A stretch of 64,000 nucleotides of DNA, from NCBI RefSeq assembly GCF_023343835.1, contig NC_064434.1, forward strand, positions 9,033,505-9,097,504, in the 5' to 3' direction. Below the pieces are notes generated by a model that was not told the DNA's origin, ran no database searches, and was given only the letters and a program-made list of their open reading frames with translations. Below are positions 28,301 through 42,175 of the stretch, one piece after another (positions within the stretch are counted from its first letter, which is position 1; each line of letters starts with the position of its first letter). This stretch comes from Lagopus muta (Eukaryota; Chordata; Aves; Galliformes; Phasianidae). The translations under genes and the position numbers were made by a program.

Positions 28301-28734
28301 TAATCCATTACAGCCTTTCACTTCACAGTTGTTTACCTTCGTATGCAGTTTATGGTGTGAAATTGTAACAGAGAGCATTCAGAAGATCAATAATTATTGT
28401 CGTCTGATTGTGTTCACTGAAATGTTCAAGAAATTATGGATAAGGAAAAAGCTATTTTCCTTTGAGAAATCAGTAGTGATTGGACATTATTTTCTTACAT
28501 AGTAGGAATGCCATGAACTCAGCAATTCTGTATTTAAGGCTCTTTACAGCTCTGATAGGTACAGTCTTGCCCTAATGATTCTAATGTATTCTGTGTTCTC
28601 CACTGTTGCTACTTTGTGGCACCTCACTATGCAGATAGAAGTCATTGTTATGGCTAGAAAAAGCACATGGAGTAGAAACCTCCTAAATGTTTTGAACAAG
28701 AAAGGTGGATGCATGAAAAGGAAAATCATTTAAG

Positions 28735-29101
28735 TTCCAAACAGTGTAATTATCTTCCTTAGCAGCTCCCTTAGCCTGTGATTATCTGTTAGACTCCCCA
28801 GTTCTGCTGTAGGCTTCCTGTTTCTGATATGATTAAAGAATATTTTATTGTTTATTTTTAATTCTTGTGATGTTTGTTCTTGGAAACCTACTTTTGCTCT
28901 TTGCAATTTCCTCTTACTTAATGCCTGCTGAAGTTTAAGTTCCTGTTTATTGGCTTCCCTGGGATCAGGTTTCCAAAATTTTAAAGATTTCTGTTTGGTG
29001 GAAAGGGACTCTTGAACCTTGCCATTCATCCTGTTCAGCTTAATCCTGCCTTCCCAGTTCCCCTTCTTACACATTATACAAGTCTTCAGAGGCAGTTCCA
29101 A
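28735..29101 (-). mobile_element. possible old LINE (CR1/L2-like) ORF2 fragment
   Basis: A 123-residue open frame on - is Lys/Arg-rich. Near its end it reads NNKIFFNHIRNRKPTAELGS, resembling the FF-x-YIRxK-x-K linker between endonuclease and reverse transcriptase in CR1/L2-type LINEs. It has no CR1 tail next to it. The similarity is by eye and weak; chance is possible. Confidence 0.35.
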
Positions 29102-29514
29102 TTAAAGTAGTGTCATTATCACCTTTGCAGTTACCATTCAGCAGTTTTAATTTTAGGATCTTTCTGACTGATTGCTTACTAAGTGTGTGAATTCCACTTC
29201 ATTTCTTATTTTCTTACTGCAGAAATATGAACAAGATGGTTAGGATGGAGAAACTTGTCAGATGAGAGATGGGGAGCACAGGAGCACTTATGTATTGCTC
29301 AATTATGTATTTGTGCTGTATGCATGAACTGGGAGTAGAGAGATGCATGCAGAATCCCAGTAACAGTGAGCAGACTGATGTGTGCCAGGTTCTCCCAGCT
29401 GGATGTTCGTCCCTGCCTTCCATTCACTGCTGATTCTGCGAGGTAATGGCACAAGTTCTGACTGCAGGTTGGCTGTTCACTGTGTCCTACTAACGATAAA
29501 CCTTTTTCTGAACA

Positions 29515-29640
29515 TCTTGCCCAGTGCAGTGGTGGATGCCCAATCCCTGGAGACAAGCAAGGTTGGTCTGGATTGGGCTCTGAGCACCTGGTCGAGCTGT
29601 AGGTGTCTCTACTCACTGCAGGGGAGCTGGACTAGATGTA
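29515..29640 (+). mobile_element. CR1 3' fragment without terminal octamers
   Basis: It contains GTGGTGGATGCCCAATCCCTGGAGACAAGC and GCTGTAGGTGTCTCTACTCACTGCAGGGGAGCTGGACTAGATG. Both ends are missing. Confidence 0.85.
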
Positions 29641-31210
29641 TTGCTTTTCTTTCTGACACAGAGCAGTGCTTTTAACAGGCAGATAGCTTCATTTATAGGT
29701 GAGAATTTTGAGCATTAAATCCATATTTGCCACATTAGAAACGGGAATCAATCTGAAGTTAATGAAATACATTGGGAATTCTTAATGTTCTTTTGTACCT
29801 CTTATTTAAGGTTCACTGAGGCGATTTTTGAAGGCGCACTCTAAGATGTTCTTCTAAAAACAAAGGTGCAAAGGTTTATGATTGAGCATTGTCTGGAGCT
29901 GAATAGGAAAAGGAAGACAAGTATCAGGACTTCAACTTAGATGTAGAAGGGCAGACTTTTGCCAACTGTGCCACTTGTACCACAGGGTTAGACGACAAGT
30001 TTACAAGACCAGACTGAGGCCCCTCTGCCTGGCAGAATAGAGTGGGATAAGTATATTTTTGCATGATTTGCTGAATTGTTTATATGCTGTCACACGTGCA
30101 ACCCTTTTGTCTTGCACTAGCTGCATTCAGCGTTTGATTGAAAAAATCAGAGCTCTGCAGGCATAGAACAGAATTGCATCTTCTTTGGCTGACTCAAAAG
30201 TGGGTAGTTCTTTCTAGGATCTTGTTTTTCACTCGAGAGCACTGTTTTTGTCTTCTGACATTTGCTCTTTGGAGCCATCACTCATCTCTCCAGTGGCATT
30301 CTGTTCCTTCAGCATTGCTGAAAGTTAGTCAGCTCATGTTTTGATCACCACCAAAGGCCTGTGTAATTGCCATTTCCCCTGTTATCACACATTTTGAGAT
30401 TGTCTCATAACAATTTCAGGCCCAGTACTGTCATTAAGTATTTGCACACAAAACTACATTGGTTCGTATTTAAAAAAGTCATGAGCATTGCTGTTTTCTC
30501 ATTTTTTTCAGAAAATAAATCAATAGTTTAGAATATTTTCAGTTTATCCAGGACCTGAAAATTGAAATACTTCAGTTATTTATCCTTTAGTAGTCCTCCA
30601 TTGGTTTTGTAAACTGTGTCTAGTCCTGTTTGGGTAAGTACCATCGATATTATTCAGAATTGCAAGTTTTGATGATATTTTATTTACCATTATTTTTATC
30701 ATCTATCTTTTTTTTTGTATTGAATATTTGAATGGCTTTCATTTTGAAATGTCAGTGATCTAATAATGTAGTGATTAATGGTGTCTTTTAACATGTGCTT
30801 TGTATTTAAAAGCCCACACTTAACAGATGATTTATCATACTTACGTTTACCCACCTAAAGTGTGTAGTGACAGGTAGTCATCAAAGTTCCTTCTCTAGTC
30901 TGGAAAGAGCCATCACCACAGGCTGATTCAGAAGTCTGTGAGATAGGTGGATGGAGTCATGTTCCAAAGCTGTCTTTCCGTTTCTAGTAATCAAATAAGC
31001 AGTTGGGGTAACGTATTTTCTGTATGCTTTCTTGATGATTCAATTAAGTGAGATATATTCTGCCATTTCTGTTAGTGGGATTCTTTCCAGTGGGATTGTC
31101 AAGTTGAGGACTGCTCTAGTTGCCTTACTTTTTTGTAGGATTGGGCCCACATAGCTTTTTGTGAAAGACTTGCCATGTAATTGCTTTGTTGCATGTTTCT
31201 TTTTCTGCAG

Positions 31211-31293
31211 CCAACATCTTGTATATGGCCAGCCAAGAAATGATGAAGGTTGTGGAGAGAGACAGTACAACCATAAAGCAAAACTTAAAGAAG
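31211..31293 (+). CDS. LDAH: LDAH short internal coding exon
   Basis: This 83-bp exon was too short to stand out as an ORF. It was located because exon 8785-9025 ends in phase 1 and the expected continuation of LDAH is an alanine-asparagine segment followed by QEMM and VV-x-RD. Here the joined frame reads ANILYMASQEMMKVVERDS and ends NLKK, matching the human order AN-AYLGGQEMMEVVKRD with a charged helix after it. The acceptor is TTTTCTGCAG ending at 31210. The donor is AAG/GTAACT at 31294. It ends in phase 0. In the alpha/beta-hydrolase fold this segment precedes the strand carrying the catalytic aspartate. The listed long frame across it (start at 31161) is a different reading frame and is not the gene. 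Confidence 0.92.
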
Positions 31294-33079
31294 GTAACTT
31301 CCTAATTCTCAGAGTTTTCATGGGGAGCCCACATGCATGGAAAAAAGGTTATATCCTATTACATAATTGCAAAACCAGAATTTCGTTAGGATTGATTCTG
31401 ATTTTATGTTAAAACCTTTCCATTGGTTTGGAGAAACCATCAAAGGATTGCAGATCATTAAAGTGTCATTAACCTAGGCATTTGTAGATGTAGTATTCAC
31501 CACTACCAAGTCTAGTATGTCACAGCACTCCTTCCTCCTTCTGTCCTTGCTTGTATGGTATTCCTGGTGGAGGTATGCCTATGTTCTGGCTAAGCCTGAG
31601 ACATGCAGCGAGGCCAGTAGTTAATGTGGGTTCTGATCTGACAGGCAGTCAGCCAGAACATAAGTTCAGACTGATTGAGCAGATCCTCTGCTTTGCTGCT
31701 GGACAGATGAAATACAACATGCACCTCCTGCATTGCATGGTATGCAGGTCTGCTCAAGTCGTCTAGATCACTGTGACCAAGAGTAGAATCTGATCCATGA
31801 CATTTTCAACTTGAGATCACTTAATATCAAGGGATTCTGCAGGTTTGATTTTCCCATGATATCAAAACTTACAAGAGAGGAGTCAGCAAAATGTACACAG
31901 TTCAGCCATTCAACTGTATGAGGTGAGGATGGATACTGCACTGCTTGGAGACTGAAGCTACTGCTGTAAACTAAATAGTTACAAGGACCTTTCCCCCGTG
32001 GTGAACTTTCTCAACTGTACAGATTAATCGTTGAAACAGGTTCTGGTACAGTTTTGGTCTACATCGATTAGAGTTCTCTCAGTCGATTCTCAGACATGTT
32101 TCTGGGGTTGACACAGGCCAGGAACTGTTCCTAATTTGAAGTTTTGATGTGGTCGCCCTGTTTTGTAGGCTGAGAGAATTTAATAGCCAGACCATTCCAG
32201 AAGGCTGATGAGCCAGAAAACTGCCACATTTAATAAAACACTATTGGTGTAGCTGCTGTGTGATTAGATAATCAATATAACATGTATTACTCTATAGTGT
32301 TCCCTTCTTTCCCTTTTTTATACTGAGACTGACTTTATACTGAAAGAATGATTCCAGCTCTTTGTGCTGGCAGAGATCTTCCTTAGAGAATGTAATTCTC
32401 TAGAACAAAGGTCCAAGATTTCTATGAGATTACTTTGTGTCTTGTAAATTGATAAGGTACAAAGTTCACTTAATAAATTAATCTTTCTTTTTTTTGGCTG
32501 AGAACTGATGTACAGTTGACATCCCACTGCCTTCTCTGCAATTTGAAAAGTATGTTCAGATGGTTCCATTCTAATTTGTTTAAAAAGAAGTCAAAATAGC
32601 ACACGTGACTAAGGAGCATGACACTGCACTAGGCATTCATATTGCTTCGCATTGTTGTTGCAGAGCATTTGAAATTCTCTTGCACCTGGGGAGAAAACTC
32701 AGTGAAGAAACTGAAGGGCTCATCTTACAGAACACAAGTACTCTCACTGTCTTAAATAAAGTTTTCCATGGGTTGATCCAAAGCCTAATGATCTCAAAGG
32801 GAAACTGCTAATTTTACTGACCGATTTGCATCTCTTGAGTGTTAGGGAGCAGCAAGGTCCGCCTGCTTGTTGAGAGGCTTTGTGAGTGGAAAGTGACCCT
32901 GAACCAAACAGGGTGGTCTCCCACAGAAGGAGAAGCAGAGTACAGTGATGGCAACAGAATCCATCAACTCTCCCAGGCAAAGCAATACAATAAGGAAGAG
33001 AATCCAATCAGGAGCAAGAAGTGACAGCCACAGAGACGGGGATATGACATGGGTCTGAAGCCTATCCAGGAGAGCTGAC

Positions 33080-33230
33080 CAAAGACACTGGAACAGGAAG
33101 CCCAGTCCCTGGAGACATTCTAGATCAGGCTGGATGTGGGTCTGAGCAACCTGATCGAGCTGTAGGTGTCGCTGATCAACGGCCTCTAAGAGACCCTTCC
33201 AGCTCAAATAATTCTATGATTCTTTTCTAT
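33080..33230 (+). mobile_element. CR1 LINE 3' fragment
   Basis: It contains CCCTGGAGACATTCTAGATCAGG and GAGCTGTAGGTGTCGCTGA, and ends AATAATTCTATGATTC. It is missing part of the segment before the tail. Confidence 0.88.
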
Positions 33231-33344
33231 GACGGGAGGCAAGCTATGAGGTGGGAGTCATCCAGCAACAAGCTGTGTACATTATAGGTCCAGTGTCAGT
33301 AGGAGAAAGAGGCAGAGGCTAGCTCTTAGCAGAACTAGTAGCAT

Positions 33345-33403
33345 GGGCAAAGGCTAAAGGCCCAGGGCAAAGGCTGAGAGCTCAGGTAAAGGCTGAAGGC
33401 CCA
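33345..33403. repeat. three tandem copies of a 20-bp unit
   Basis: The units GGGCAAAGGCTAAAGGCCCA, GGGCAAAGGCTGAGAGCTCA and a 19-base diverged third copy are directly adjacent, in a GC-richer pocket of the LDAH intron. Confidence 0.85.
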
Positions 33404-36400
33404 GGGATGGTGATGGAGGTGCATAATGATGGAGAGCCTGGACCCACAGCAGGGATTGTGGGTGAAGGTCCCAGAGGAGGCTGCTGAGGACCTAGTAGCA
33501 CCCTCAGGGCCCTGAAAGGGTAAGACTCTGCATAGGAATAGTCAGGGTATGAAAGTGAAGAGTTTCCAGGGTCAGATTTTGAATGCTTGTGGAAATTATA
33601 ATTACAAGCACATGCTTAGAGTTAAGCATAAAAGCTTGGCTGAATGAGGATGATAGAGCTAACAATTCACTGTAGCTCCAGTGAATCCAGAAGTTCTGCT
33701 CAGATGCTGCAGATTACCAAAATGCTTATTTCTTGTGCTGAATGAAGGCTGGTAGCCAGCAGTAAGAGTTTGCAGGTGTCTCTGCTTCATCTGTGCTGTT
33801 GTTGACTCTGTCAGTCTAAGCACAGCCTTGGCACACAGCAGCATTTTCAAACCTGTGTTAACTTTCCTTTATTGATTCTTCTGTGTCCTCATACTTTCAA
33901 AGTGGCAAACATATTCATGTAAACAGAACGCTGAAGCGAGCTTGCAAACAGCAGGCAAACCAAAGAGAAAGCAGGTCTAAAAGGGAAGCTAAATACTTCT
34001 CTTTTTTCATTCTTCTAGCAATTTGGGGGAATGTAAAAATTAAGGAAAATTTTTTGAGTTGGCATTATGTTAAATTTGAAGTGTATTGACAATAAAAATG
34101 GCCTTAACTTATGAAGGTTGGAAGTTTATGAAAACAGGAACTGTAGTCCAAGTTGCTATAGAACTGGCAAGCTGTCACTTCAAAAAAATTACACTGTTTA
34201 GTGGTCGCTGTGATCATGCTCTAAAAGCCAATCTTAACACCTGACTTTGCCAGCTGCTGTGGAATTGAAAAGTTATTTCTGGATCATATTTGCATTCTGT
34301 GATCTGAAGAAGAAAGAAGAAGAGACACTAAATTATTTCAGTCTTTCCATGTGTCTATGTTTGACTGTAATTATTGCTAGGTAGGAGCCGGGAGAAATAT
34401 TACCTTCAGATCCCGGATTCTAACAGTGCTAATTGCTCAGATCTGTGTTGGAAGAATAGGAGCTGGCATATTTTTGGGAAAGTTAATTAAGGTATTTCAC
34501 TTACAATCTAAAAACAGATGGTATGCACATTAAATAGCAATGGAATTGTATGAAGAGGGTTGAGACCTATCTTCTGACAAAATAATATACAGTAGAGCAT
34601 TTAAAATACAGGCTCTAAAGTTACATCTGGATCAAGCAGTACATGAGGGTAGGCTTCTTCCTGCACCAGCACAGAGAGTTGCGAGCAATCACAAAATCCA
34701 AACAAATAGAGCAGGGGATGCTAACGTACGATTTGCTAAGCTATGAGAACTAATTAGGTGATTATGTCTAAGCCAGCAGAGCTTCTTTCTTTCACTGTAA
34801 TAACACCAGCTCTCTTTCCTAACAGAAACTGGAGGGAAAGATACTACTGTAGTAGAAGAAGGTTATTGTATTTCTTGCACAAAAGGAAGTTGGTGTAATT
34901 CAGCATTTCTAAAGAAATGAATCAGCATTGAGCGTCACTGAGGTCTTACATATAGAATAACAATTTTAAAAGAAAAAATGGTTATATTGGACGTTCACTG
35001 GCGTGCTTGGGGCAATTATATATTTATAGAAGAACTCTCTACTTTTTAACTTTGCATTATGCCACATTGATTGTTTTATTTTAAGCCTCAGTTTTATTGT
35101 CTTTCATTGTGGCAGGTAAGCTGGTAATCCTGTTGTAATCAAAAAGGAATTGCATTAAGGGGTAGAACTAGGCTGCTTACAAAGGATGTTTTGTAAAAGA
35201 AAATCACTTTTTATTGTGTTTTTTTTTAAAACACCTTTTATTTAAACAACTTTTATTGTGATTATTAATTGTGATTTTTTTTTTTTAACTCGTTACACTG
35301 TGTAGAATACACATCAGTCCTACTTTGAAGTGTAGGATCCATTCCAAAGCTCACCTAAATCAATGCAGAAGCTCCAATAGGCTTCAAGTCATGGATCTGT
35401 TAGGCAGTGATCTTCCTGTAGTGGATCATAATTTCTTAAGACCATAAGTCATCTCCTCCAGCAACTGGAAATGATTATTATTTTGATTAGCATATTAAAT
35501 GAAAAAAATGTCTGCCTGCTTCTTGAGTTTAGTCTTGACAATGATTTGGTGGAGCAGATACATTGATTGTATAAGGAAAAGGACAAGAAACATCTGAAGC
35601 TGCGTTACAAAGATGAAAAAATACATTGTCTGAGAAGAATGATTTTTAATCATGGGAAAAAAAATATACTGGACATGTAGGGACACATTAATATTTTCTC
35701 TCACATTGAGGAAGTTTGTGTTGTGGGTGGCTTATAACTTAGCTTGTAGATGTTTAGGTGGGGAAGAAATTATCATTTGAAAAAATAAAGGAATGAAGTG
35801 CATATTTACCATTTCCTGCATATTTCTGTGGTGAATTTAGAATTCAAAGTAATGCAAGTTTATATCTCATCAACCATACCATAGAGAAAGTGTTGTCCAA
35901 GAGTATGAACTAAGCTGATACTGATACACAGATATTTGAAGTAAAAATAGCAAAAAATGAGATATTTTCTTTCCACAGAAATGTGAAGTGTTGCATTTTT
36001 CTTTTGGAAAACTGTATTAAGTAAAATTTAAAAACCTGAGCAACCAAGAACTATTTTGACGCCTGGAGCATTTGGTTTGATGTTGCCCAGTGTTTTTGTT
36101 CAGGTTTCAGTAGGCATCCATGGGAGTTTAGTAATTACTCCCAGTGAGAGAAGCACGATCTGAAGATAAGCGGTTAAAAGAATACTACAAATATTTTGCC
36201 TGCCCACAGCTTCAGTGAGTTGCTTGCCTACATTTGTGAAAAACCTTCCAGACGCTTTTTTTGAATAGGTGCAAAGTGCTCTCCTGAGCCAAGAACACCT
36301 CTTTTTTTGGCCGGACTCACATCCTCTTTGGCCTGCACTCCCTGGAGGTGCAGAGTTGAAGCTGAGGAAGTTACACAAGTGCTCGGGGATTTTGGTGCCT

Positions 36401-36736
36401 GTGTCATTTAGCCACAAAAACAGCCTTCCCTTTGAAGCACCCAGAATGCCTGATCAGGGATCAACACTTTCTCTCCTCAATGGAAAAGGATCTCAAGAAG
36501 CTTAGTGGGCCACAGCGTAGTTTTCTGTGATATTTTTTGTGTAGCTGAACTCCTCTTAGCATCATTCTTGCTGTGTGGTATTCCAATTAAGAGGCAGTGA
36601 CATGGACTTCCAGGATTTTGTAGTGTGATGGGATGGGTGTAAAGTGTGTGCTCCACAAAACTATCAAAGACAGCAATATTTCCACAGCCTTCTGAAGAGT
36701 ACCTAAAAAGAAGTTACCATCTGACTGGTACGATCA

Positions 36737-36907
36737 TTGAATCATAGAATTGCCTGAGTTGGAAGGGACTTTTAAAGGCCATCTGGTCCAACTCCTCTGC
36801 AATGAACAGGGACACCTACAGCTACATCAAGGTGCTCAGAGCCCCATCCAACCTGACCTTGAGTGTCTCCAGGGACAGATTATCCACCGCCTCTCTGGGC
36901 AGCCTTA
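36737..36907 (-). mobile_element. CR1 LINE 3' fragment
   Basis: It starts TGAATCATAGAATTGCC and contains GGCCATCTGGTCCAACTCC and GTGTCTCCAGGGACAG. Minus orientation, about 170 bases. Confidence 0.9.
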
Positions 36908-39900
36908 AACACCAAGGAGATACTTACCATCCCTCGCTGTGTCACAAAGCTCATTTCACAGAAGTGAACAAATTTGTCATTTGTGGCCCATTGCTGATCC
37001 TGTTGTTGCAAGACAGATCTGAGTCTCTTGAGATAAAGTTCCCAGAATGTTGGTAGCATCAGGCTTTATTACAGTACATACGGTTGGAAGAATCTGGCCC
37101 AGCAGTAGTATTGCTCAAATAGTGGTTTCAGGTATGTTTGTTTTTATTTTCATAGCTATACAGCCTTGACTTCCGAGATATTCATGTTGCATCTAAATAT
37201 ATACCCTTGGAAGGTTTCTAAGTCTTTAAAAGTAACATGGTATAAAAAAGTTAATCAGCCTGGTTTGTCGGTAAGGCTCATGCATCCTTCTTAAAAGTAC
37301 ATTTTTATGTTGCATTGAGTTTGGCCTTTGTTGTCTGTAAAAAAGTGGAAATAGAATTGGCTTGCTTGATCTCTTGGGCCTACATGCAGAGCTGGCAGTA
37401 ACATTGCTAACAGAAGTTATGGAGGTAGCAAACAGAGGAACCCTGTCCATTTCCTCAGTTTACTGAATTTCCAGTTGGCACTGACAAAAGCATGAGAGGA
37501 AAGAGGCTATGCTCTGTCCATTTGATATGACACCATCCATGACACGAGGAGATGATTAACATGTAGTCGTGCAAAGTAGCTGCTCCTCCTGGCTGTGTCT
37601 AACGCCTTGCATCTTAATTTCAATGAAAGCAAAATGTTTATCCACTACTTTCGCAGTGAGGAAGATGGTTTTGTTTATTACTTATGTTAGTCTAGCAAAA
37701 CTGGACATATTCCTATGTTAAATAAAATCACCACCAATGCTGGAACTCCATTACACCTTTGCTACAGACCCTACAGGTTAGTATGTAAAAATTGCATTAT
37801 GTACCCCAGATTGTCAGCTTCCTCTTCTCAAAGTGCTCCACCAGAAGTTTGGCTTCACACGGTGCTTGGAAAGTTGATAAATCCCAGTTCTGGTTAAACA
37901 AGCCAAGAAGCAAGTTCCAAGACCTTGATGTCAAACCAACTGATCTCAACCATGGCAGGATCATGAGGGGAGAGAGATGGTGTCTTGGGGAACAAGATCC
38001 CAAGACATTTAGGTCTTCCTAGGGCAATTGAATTCCTCCCAGAAACTGATCAATAAAGCCAAAGCATAACTGAAGCAAGTCCAGAAACAAAAGAAAACCA
38101 AAAACCCCAACATGTCCAAATCAGTATGTCCCAGTGTCACTTAACACTACTCTTTTGGCAGGATAAAGTGGAGGCACTGTCATGAGTCTGGAGAAGCTAT
38201 GTCATTTTTTAAAAATCTTGATTGAATCTACAATTAATTCAGAACTAATGCCTTTTAAACTACTTTTAATCCAAGAGTAAATGAAACTATTACTTCAGAG
38301 AGATGTCACCAGGGAGAAGTTACTGCCTCATCGAGAATGCATGTGAGAGTGACACTGATAAGAGTTACTGCCTCTGACACAAGGATTTCAGCAAGGACAC
38401 TGGTCCAGTCTTGTTTGCCGTTGCACGTGTGCCGTCAGTTCATATCCACAGAGATCAGTCCTTTGCTCTTTGCCATCAGCTGAAGTGGTGCCCGCTGAAG
38501 TAATAAGATCCTAATGCTGTTATAATGTCAGTGTACAACAATGTTACCGAATTCCAGAGAGATAGAGAAAACTCAATTAATATTTTTTAGCTTTTTGGAT
38601 TTCTTTTTCAGCATTGACCTATGATGGCCACAGAAGAGGCATAAAAAAATCTCTCTGTACTTCTGTGAACTGTCATGCGTACTAAAACAAGTGCCAATGG
38701 AGTCAACTGCAGGAAATCTTTATTATTTTCTTAGAAACTCTTTAAAATGTAAACATCCTGTTGATACCAATCTCAGATTCTTCTGATGTTTACTTAGCAG
38801 CTGCCGTCATTGTGCAGTGTCTGAATACACATACCATATTACATGGTACACAACCGGCAGAGCCGTATTCTGGCTCGTGTTTTATTTTACAGAAGCAAAG
38901 TCTGAAAATAGTTCTGAACAATTGAATTGTAAAACGACTTACAAGAGGTCTGCTGTTACTTCAAACTGTTTGAAATTGCCAACCTATCCAAAACACACTG
39001 TTGAAATTGCAAAGGTAACGCACATCCCCTTTACTCTGCCCCCATAGTCAGATCTGATGGCAGAAGAGTTAAAAAACACAAATATTGAAAACTTCAAGCA
39101 CAGCTGAAAAATAGAACCTTCCATTTATTGTTTTGTAAATCTGATTATTTTTAAGCTAGTTGCATTATTTTGGGGACCTGACTCACCATTTCTGAATGCT
39201 TAGGTTGGCAACAGTATTTCATTGCTGGTTCAGTGGTTGTGCTGACTCAGGATGTCTTTACAGCCACGCACAGTCCACAGGAAAATATGTACTTTACAGA
39301 TCCATGCAAATCATATACTGCACGCCAGTGTTTCCTATTGTTAATGAAGATTCCATGTGCCTCTGGTTACACATGGCTCATTAATTATGTCTGCCTATGT
39401 GCTGCGGTAGCAAAGCTACCGATGTTAAAATGAAGATGAGAACGTTTGAGTTCTGAATACTTTGGTATAAATACGTCTAGAACGAACATCCCGTAATATA
39501 TTAGGAAAGCAGGTAACATCCTAACGTCAGTCCTGTGTCTGTGTGTGGTATTGGCAAAGGCAAAGAACAGAGATTTTGTCATTCAGGGGGAAACCCAGCA
39601 GTGCCACAAATGATGATGAAGTACTGTCAGTTTTCATAGGCTCTTTACTCCATTTTCTATCACTGAAAATTTCCACTTTAAATACAATCCTACTGTTAGA
39701 CCTTACAGAATAATCTATTCATAGGAAAGCATTTTGAAGACAATTCTGAATGCTGTTGGCAGCTTCTAATTAAGAAACAGTTATGCTTAAGTTGTGGATT
39801 TGCAGACATACACATTGGCACACAAAACACGCGTGCCAACATCGGCGCAAAAAATAAGGGAGCAGAGGTTCTAGACCGATTTTAAAAAGTGGAGAATTCC

Positions 39901-42124
39901 ATGGGAAAGAAGTGTTGGAATTGCGACTCAGGTGGGATGAAGAGATAAGACTATAGTTTGAACTTGCAGGGTGAGAAATTGAGACTAGAATGAGAAGCAG
40001 AAGTAGTAAAAATTGGAAACAATATGGTAAGGAGGCTAAAACAATGAGATAGCAATGAGTAGACTGAAACCAGAAAGGTTGGATGGGAAAGACAGAAGTC
40101 ACACATGGGAAGACTGGAAGACTGGACAAGGCCCGTAGCTGGTAAACATACTGGCCATTTTTGCTAAGTGGAACCTTAGTTTCTGAAGTCTTAAAGCTCC
40201 TGTTCACAGCAGGTACCTTGGGCGATGCTTGCCTTAAAATCAGGAGCAGCACAATAAAGGAGAATTTGAGAACAGAATAGTAGGTTGTGAGATCCTGATG
40301 TAGGCATTTCAGAGGATTATTATTTTAACCAACAGTTGCCTGTTCCCATGGATTGAATGCTCATTAGTGAATGGAGCTCAAACTGGATCCTGATGAACAT
40401 CCTTTGACTTAGTTTCTCCTGAAAGAATAATGTTATGCACACTGGAAAATGAGCTCCTAAACGTTAAACACTGTACATTCAAATTAATGTATGTAATCTG
40501 ACATTAATCTCTGTGGTCTTCATCAGCAGAATGGAGATAAAAATGGCCAGTAAGGCGTTGCAGAAATAAATTAACAAATGTGAGCATGCAAAAACCATCA
40601 TGCTGCATGCTGAAGGAATGAACATAAGAAAATAAATTCTGCCTGTAAACCATGAAATATGCGGTAAATAAATACTGAGACCACACACAGAATTTATAAA
40701 GAAAAATACTATCAAATAGCAGCACATCAGCTGAATGTCATCCTGTCAGTGGATTGAATGAGTCAAGGATCCTTTGGATCATACAGTAAAAGATTAAACC
40801 ATAATGCACATATACTAGAGGCAAGCTAAGAATGCACATAAATCTTTTGTTTAAGCATTTCCAAATCTGTGAGTTCTCAAGGTTACAACCCTATCTGGAG
40901 AACAGCCCATTTCTCTGTTCACATAGACTAAGCCAAGTACTTTATCCACCTATGTAAGTGTAAATGACTTTTCATCTTTTTTTCTAAATAATCATGTGAT
41001 GAGATTCTAGGAGTCCTCCATCAAAATGCCTGATGATTTTGAGGAGAACTCCAATAAACTGGAATTGCTCCATTGATTTTCTTGTCAGTTTCATATTCTT
41101 TAATTTTGTGTCTGCTGGTAACGGAGTCCAGAGTTGAACATGACTTGGTCAGATGTTTGGCTTACAGAAAATTTGAATGCAGCTGGCCATTTCACATTGG
41201 CTTTTCTGAAGAATTTTTGCCAATGTGACATCCTGTGATTTATGAATAGTCACCACTGAAAGCAAGATCAAAGGAGAATTTCTGCTAAAACAAGTGACAT
41301 ACCTTGTTTTCAGCAATTACTTAGTGACAAAACCAGTGATGTTTGCTGACAAGGGATGGTTTATGTTTTATGCACGTATACTTGGAAGTATAACTTGGGT
41401 TAGTGTCTATGTAACCGAGATATTCTATTTTGGATACAGTCAGTAGTAATGTCTGAGATTTGGGCAGGCTTCAATAAGAGAAAAGCAAGACAAAAACTTG
41501 TAACATTTTGTGAAATGCAGTCTGGGCTCTTAGCCCACCTCTACCCCAGTGGGCCAGTAGGATGCATTTGCTTCTATTTCACGTGGCTACAAAAATAATG
41601 GAACTGAAGATTTCTGTGATTAAAGGAAAATGTCTTGTCCTTCAATTTATGTTAGTGTTGCTCAATTATTCACTGAAGTACTGAAATGAAATGTGAAACA
41701 AATGAGTGTAGTGGAACTGGACCAAGCTGTGTGTATGACGGGTTGAGCAATCAACATCCTTCTGGTACCTGCAGTCAAGCATTTTAGTATAAAGAATCCT
41801 CATCATTAATCTTGTTCTTGTATAGGTTTGAATGAGTAGGATTTTACTCACTCCTGGACAACCACTCTCCCTTGATTTACTTTATCGAAATCAAAAATAC
41901 AGCGATAGCATACAAAGTTGAGGGGGAAAATGATGACTTGTTGTTAACCAAATTTATTGGAGTAAGTTCAAAACAAAATGGTATTTGATAGGATTATAGC
42001 TCCACATTCTTTCATGAAAGAAAATGGCTCATCAATCTAAAGGAACCTGTCTGTGCTTAACACAGTACAGTATTTTAGAAAGATAAAATACTCCAAGCAA
42101 AAAAGTCTTGCTTCTGAGAGTGAC

Positions 42125-42175
42125 CCAGATGATCTCTAGAGGTCCTTTCCTATCCAGACCCTTCTATGGCTGTGA
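42125..42175 (+). mobile_element. short CR1 tail remnant
   Basis: CAGATGATCTCTAGAGGTCC then CCTTCTATGGCTGTGAT resembles the last 50 bases of CR1. It is too short for a firm call. Confidence 0.45.

Larger units (their letters stand above)
9026..31210 (+). other. LDAH: LDAH intron, 22.2 kb
   Basis: It is bounded by a GTGAGC donor at 9026 and a TTTTCTGCAG acceptor ending at 31210. The content is mostly AT-rich unique sequence with CR1 LINE fragments at 11440-11935, 13690-13870, 15073-15365, 16590-16912, 16988-18270, 21940-22370 and 29515-29640, and a possible older LINE fragment at 28735-29101. All other reading frames here are short and without recognisable domains. An AT-rich, non-repeat block at about 15.58-15.99 kb and an ATTA-rich spot at about 19.2 kb could be regulatory, but nothing in the sequence alone proves it. 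Confidence 0.85.

Noticed and set aside
31161..31412. 83-residue + frame over the short LDAH exon
   Set aside because: It is in a different frame from the LDAH exon, and it reads through both splice sites.
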